A stretch of 9,007 nucleotides of DNA from Bacteroidota bacterium. GTDB lineage: Bacteria; Bacteroidota; Ignavibacteria; SZUA-365. The DNA is taken from assembly GCA_018224345.1 (NCBI GenBank), contig JAGTUW010000104.1, positions 1-9,007 of the forward strand, in the 5' to 3' direction. Positions within the stretch are counted from its first letter, which is position 1; each line of letters starts with the position of its first letter. Below the pieces are notes generated by a model. The model ran no database searches. It saw only the letters and a list, made by a program, of their open reading frames with translations, and was not told where the DNA came from. Below, in pieces: positions 7,349 to 9,007 of the stretch. The translations under genes were made by a program, and so were the position numbers.

Positions 7349-7391
7349 TGACAAAGAGTAACCGGCATCCACGTCAGTAAATATGGAATGA
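7330..7391 (+). repeat. Imperfect 19-base direct repeat at operon end
   Basis: GTCAATAAATATGAAATGA (7330-7348) and GTCAGTAAATATGGAATGA (7373-7391) match at 17 of 19 bases, 43 bases apart; both differences are A to G. The first copy contains the last codons and stop of the fourth operon gene, the second is intergenic. This may be a small local duplication. No clear terminator hairpin is visible here. Confidence 0.6.
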
Positions 7392-7428
7392 CGATGAACA
7401 TTTCACGGAATAAATTGTGTAGATTATT

Positions 7429-7912
7429 ATGCACAGATCATCGATCCAACACAGAACTTGCGCGAATCGCTTAGCCGGTGTTACTGTCGTCGCAATATGC
7501 GCAATACTCGTGATCACCGGATGTTCGAAATAGGACGACAACGGCCCCGTTGCACTCAACGGAAACGGGTATGATCAGAATAAAATGGCGCTCATCCCCG
7601 CCGGAACCTTCCGCATGGGCAACATCACCAACCATCCGGACGGATCGGACAGCGAAAAACCCGTCCACGAAGTGACCATCACGCGGCCGTTTCTGATAGC
7701 CCGCACCGAGGTCACGCAGGCGCAGTACGAGGCCGTGATGGGCAGCAATCCGAGCTATTTCAAAGGCGCGGACCTGCTACTGGTACGCGCCGTGTGCTTC
7801 GCGGCGGTTCCTGGCGCGGCTATGCTTGGTACTGCCGCTCCGCGGGTCGGGTCGGCAACGATCCCGGTTACGGGACTACGACTACGGTTTTCGTGTCGTG
7901 AGGACTTGCTAG
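7429..7912 (+). pseudogene. Decayed SUMF1/FGE-fold lipoprotein gene
   Basis: Reading from ATG 7429 gives a lipoprotein signal peptide with lipobox VITGC (Cys32), then Ser-Lys and a TAG stop at 7531-7533. The same frame continues after the TAG through DDNGPVALNG and the typical SUMF1/FGE-fold start MALIPAGTFRMGN, EVTQAQYEAVMGSNPSYFKG, to about 7776. A large piece is then missing. The C-terminal signature RRVLRGGSW...YCRSAGR appears in another frame from 7788. A further frame change near 7874 gives DYDYGFRVVRTC and the stop TAG at 7910-7912. So there are three lesions: nonsense, internal deletion of roughly half the domain, and frameshift. Only one Cys (in YCRSAG) is seen where true FGE has a catalytic Cys pair, which suggests the ancestor was a non-catalytic family member at the cell surface. 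A paralogue follows at 8486. An alternative is that 7585-7977 is expressed as a scrambled protein, which I think unlikely. Confidence 0.8.
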
Positions 7913-7955
7913 TTACGCTTTGCCGTTTGCTCTCTTTCCCTTTGCTCTTTCTTCG
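7913..7955. repeat. Pyrimidine-rich low-complexity junction
   Basis: Directly after the decayed lipoprotein gene the plus strand runs as imperfect repeats of TTTGC/CTCTTT (for example TTTGCCGTTTGCTCTCTTTC at 7920-7939, then CCTTTGCTCTTTC). It lies between two broken reading frames and may mark a recombination junction. Confidence 0.5.
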
Positions 7956-7985
7956 AATTTTTTCAATGTCGAAGTAATAAGAGAA

Positions 7986-8294
7986 TTGATAAATGATATC
8001 GTAGCGGGCATCGTGAAGGACATCAATATACAAGGAAAAGGCGTGTCGGGTTCACCGGAAAGTATGATTTGGCCCATTGTCATACGGCTCGTAGATGAAA
8101 GCGAGGAAATGGCCAAAAAGGCGGAGGTATCACGAACGGATATTCTTATGATGCTGCGGAATGCTCTGGATGTTGCTGCAGCTGACAGGAGAGTCGATGA
8201 ATGTGAACTTCGCACCTTGCGCGAATTCGGGAAACGGTTCAAATTCACAGATAGTGACATAGTTATTCCTAAAATGCAGTCGGGATACTGCTAA
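7986..8294 (+). CDS. Short protein with TerB-like segment, possibly a fragment
   Basis: About 102 residues from TTG 7986; the frame is open upstream to 7902, with another TTG at 7920 and a GTG at 8013. No ATG or strong ribosome site marks a start. The C-terminal part has ALDVAAADRRVDECELRTLREFGKRFKF, which resembles the helical TerB/tellurite-resistance-like pattern (A-D-G-x-hydrophobic-D-x-x-E-x-x-x-L). Here the usual Gly after the Asp is Arg. The earlier part (ELINDIVAGIVKDINIQ) looks helical but is unassigned. The upstream codons (7920-7955) come from a pyrimidine-rich, low-complexity stretch and are probably not native. TerB-like domains often accompany vWA and stress-response genes, but this frame is separated from the operon by a pseudogene. 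It may be the 3' remnant of a longer gene truncated by the same rearrangement that broke its neighbour. Confidence 0.45.
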   Translation: MINDIVAGIVKDINIQGKGVSGSPESMIWPIVIRLVDESEEMAKKAEVSRTDILMMLRNALDVAAADRRVDECELRTLREFGKRFKFTDSDIVIPKMQSGYC

Positions 8295-8408
8295 GTATGC
8301 AAAAGCGATGAACATATTGGAATTTAAATAAACGAAATGCGTGTCGACATGCTGCGAGAATATATAGCTCAACATAACCCCTACTTTCGCGAGACAAACG
8401 TGAGAATT

Positions 8409-8454
8409 CACCGGTTCACCGTTTACATGCAGAAATTCTGTAAATACACCGGTG
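8409..8454. promoter_or_regulatory. Nested inverted repeat upstream of lipoprotein gene
   Basis: TTTACA (8422-8427) pairs with TGTAAA (8439-8444). Between and overlapping them, CAGAA (8430-8434) faces TTCTG (8436-8440). Outside, CACCGGT (8409-8415) faces ACCGGTG (8448-8454). The whole lies 32-77 bases before the ATG at 8486. It could be an operator or a leader hairpin; no T-run follows, so it is not a typical intrinsic terminator. Part of the outer pairing is trivial because ACCGGT is itself a palindrome. Confidence 0.35.
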
Positions 8455-8485
8455 GTTAATATTTATTTGGATAGGTGAAAAAACA

Positions 8486-9007
8486 ATGAATATAAAAAAA
8501 TTGTTGTTTATTGGCACTGCAGTACTGAAAATAGTAGATATATTCAAAATAAATGCACGCAGTATGTGCTGTGTTGCTGCATTCATTGCTTGTATTTCCT
8601 GCATGTGCATAATATTAGTATCCTGTACAAATGTCGAAACAAGTGAACCCGTAACACCGGAATTACTCCCGTTTGATGAAGAAAAAATGGCGCTGATACC
8701 GGCAGGGTCGTTTTTCAGGGGCAATAGATCAGCGCATCCGGGAGGATCAATTGATGAAGTACCTGTGTATTTGATCACGCTTACAAAATCGTTTCTTATG
8801 AGGCGGACCGAAGTCACACAGGAGGAGTATGAAGCTGTTATGGGTAGCCATCCCGCTCACTTCAAAGGGCAGGATCTGCCGGTGGAACAAGTGACATGGC
8901 ACGAGGCGATCGAATTCTGCAACCGACTTTCGCACAACGAAGGACTGGATTCATGTTACATATACACTGCTGATGAAATCGTTTGCGATTTTCAGGCCTA
9001 TGGATAC
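8486..9007 (+). CDS. SUMF1/FGE-fold lipoprotein, 3' end beyond window
   Basis: An open frame of 174 codons runs from ATG 8486 to the window edge. AGGTGA (8473-8478) is seven bases upstream. The N-terminus has a basic start, a hydrophobic Cys-rich stretch and lipobox ILVSC with Cys47, so the product is probably lipidated and exported; the first 26 residues make an unusually long pre-segment, and Met27 is a possible alternative start. A linker (to about residue 69) leads to MALIPAGSFFRGN, RRTEVTQEEYEAVMGS, FKGQDLPVEQVTWHEAIEFCNRLS, the hallmark N-terminal half of the SUMF1/FGE fold. The catalytic or ligand region lies past the edge, so formylglycine-generating activity cannot be judged; many lipoproteins of this fold are not sulfatase activators. 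It is closely similar to the decayed copy at 7429-7912. The DNA of its leader and signal region is AT-rich compared with the operon. Confidence 0.85.
   Translation, partial: MNIKKLLFIGTAVLKIVDIFKINARSMCCVAAFIACISCMCIILVSCTNVETSEPVTPELLPFDEEKMALIPAGSFFRGNRSAHPGGSIDEVPVYLITLTKSFLMRRTEVTQEEYEAVMGSHPAHFKGQDLPVEQVTWHEAIEFCNRLSHNEGLDSCYIYTADEIVCDFQAYGY

Noticed and set aside
8276..8291. Hairpin GCAGT-loop-ACTGC as terminator
   Set aside because: The stem is only five bases and no T-run follows; it overlaps the last codons of the TerB-like frame.

Overview
The window looks like an accessory region of a bacterial chromosome of moderate GC content. It has Shine-Dalgarno-led genes (two starts follow a GGAGGTAC leader), tightly packed coding and lipoprotein signal peptides. 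The two SUMF1/FGE-fold lipoprotein genes at the right end are of a kind often multiplied in environmental bacteria, including the Bacteroidota/Chlorobiota/Ignavibacteriota group. That placement is a weak inference, because no rRNA, tRNA or housekeeping marker is present.

Left part (1-935): a small MORN/YwqK-repeat gene (216-479) is followed by about 450 bases with no convincing gene. This gap carries a set of iterated A-tract motifs (711-808) just upstream of the main operon.

Centre (936-7348): four co-directional genes form a tight operon, with a 25-base overlap and then two 9-base gaps. They encode (1) a 750-residue protein ending in a ClpB/Hsp100 D2-type AAA+ module, (2) a 334-residue MoxR/CobS/NorQ-type AAA+ ATPase, (3) a 672-residue CobT/NorD-like protein with a C-terminal von Willebrand A (MIDAS) domain, and (4) a 380-residue protein I cannot assign. 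A MoxR-type ATPase next to a vWA protein is a known partnership (RavA-ViaA, NorQ-NorD, CobS-CobT, and the MoxR-vWA conflict-type systems). The addition of a Hsp100-like ATPase and an unassigned fourth protein is the unusual part. In both ATPases the Walker B acidic pair is altered (Ser-Asp in gene 1, Arg-Glu in gene 2) while Walker A is intact. This is the best candidate in the window for a poorly described system, perhaps a two-ATPase remodelling machine acting on a target through the vWA protein.

Right part (7349-9007): a decayed lipoprotein gene of the SUMF1/FGE fold (in-frame TAG, large internal deletion, frameshift) is followed by a short frame with a TerB-like segment. The window then ends inside an apparently intact SUMF1/FGE-fold lipoprotein gene that is a paralogue of the decayed copy. 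The DNA around the start of the last gene is more AT-rich than the operon. This area looks like a zone of duplication and decay rather than part of the operon.
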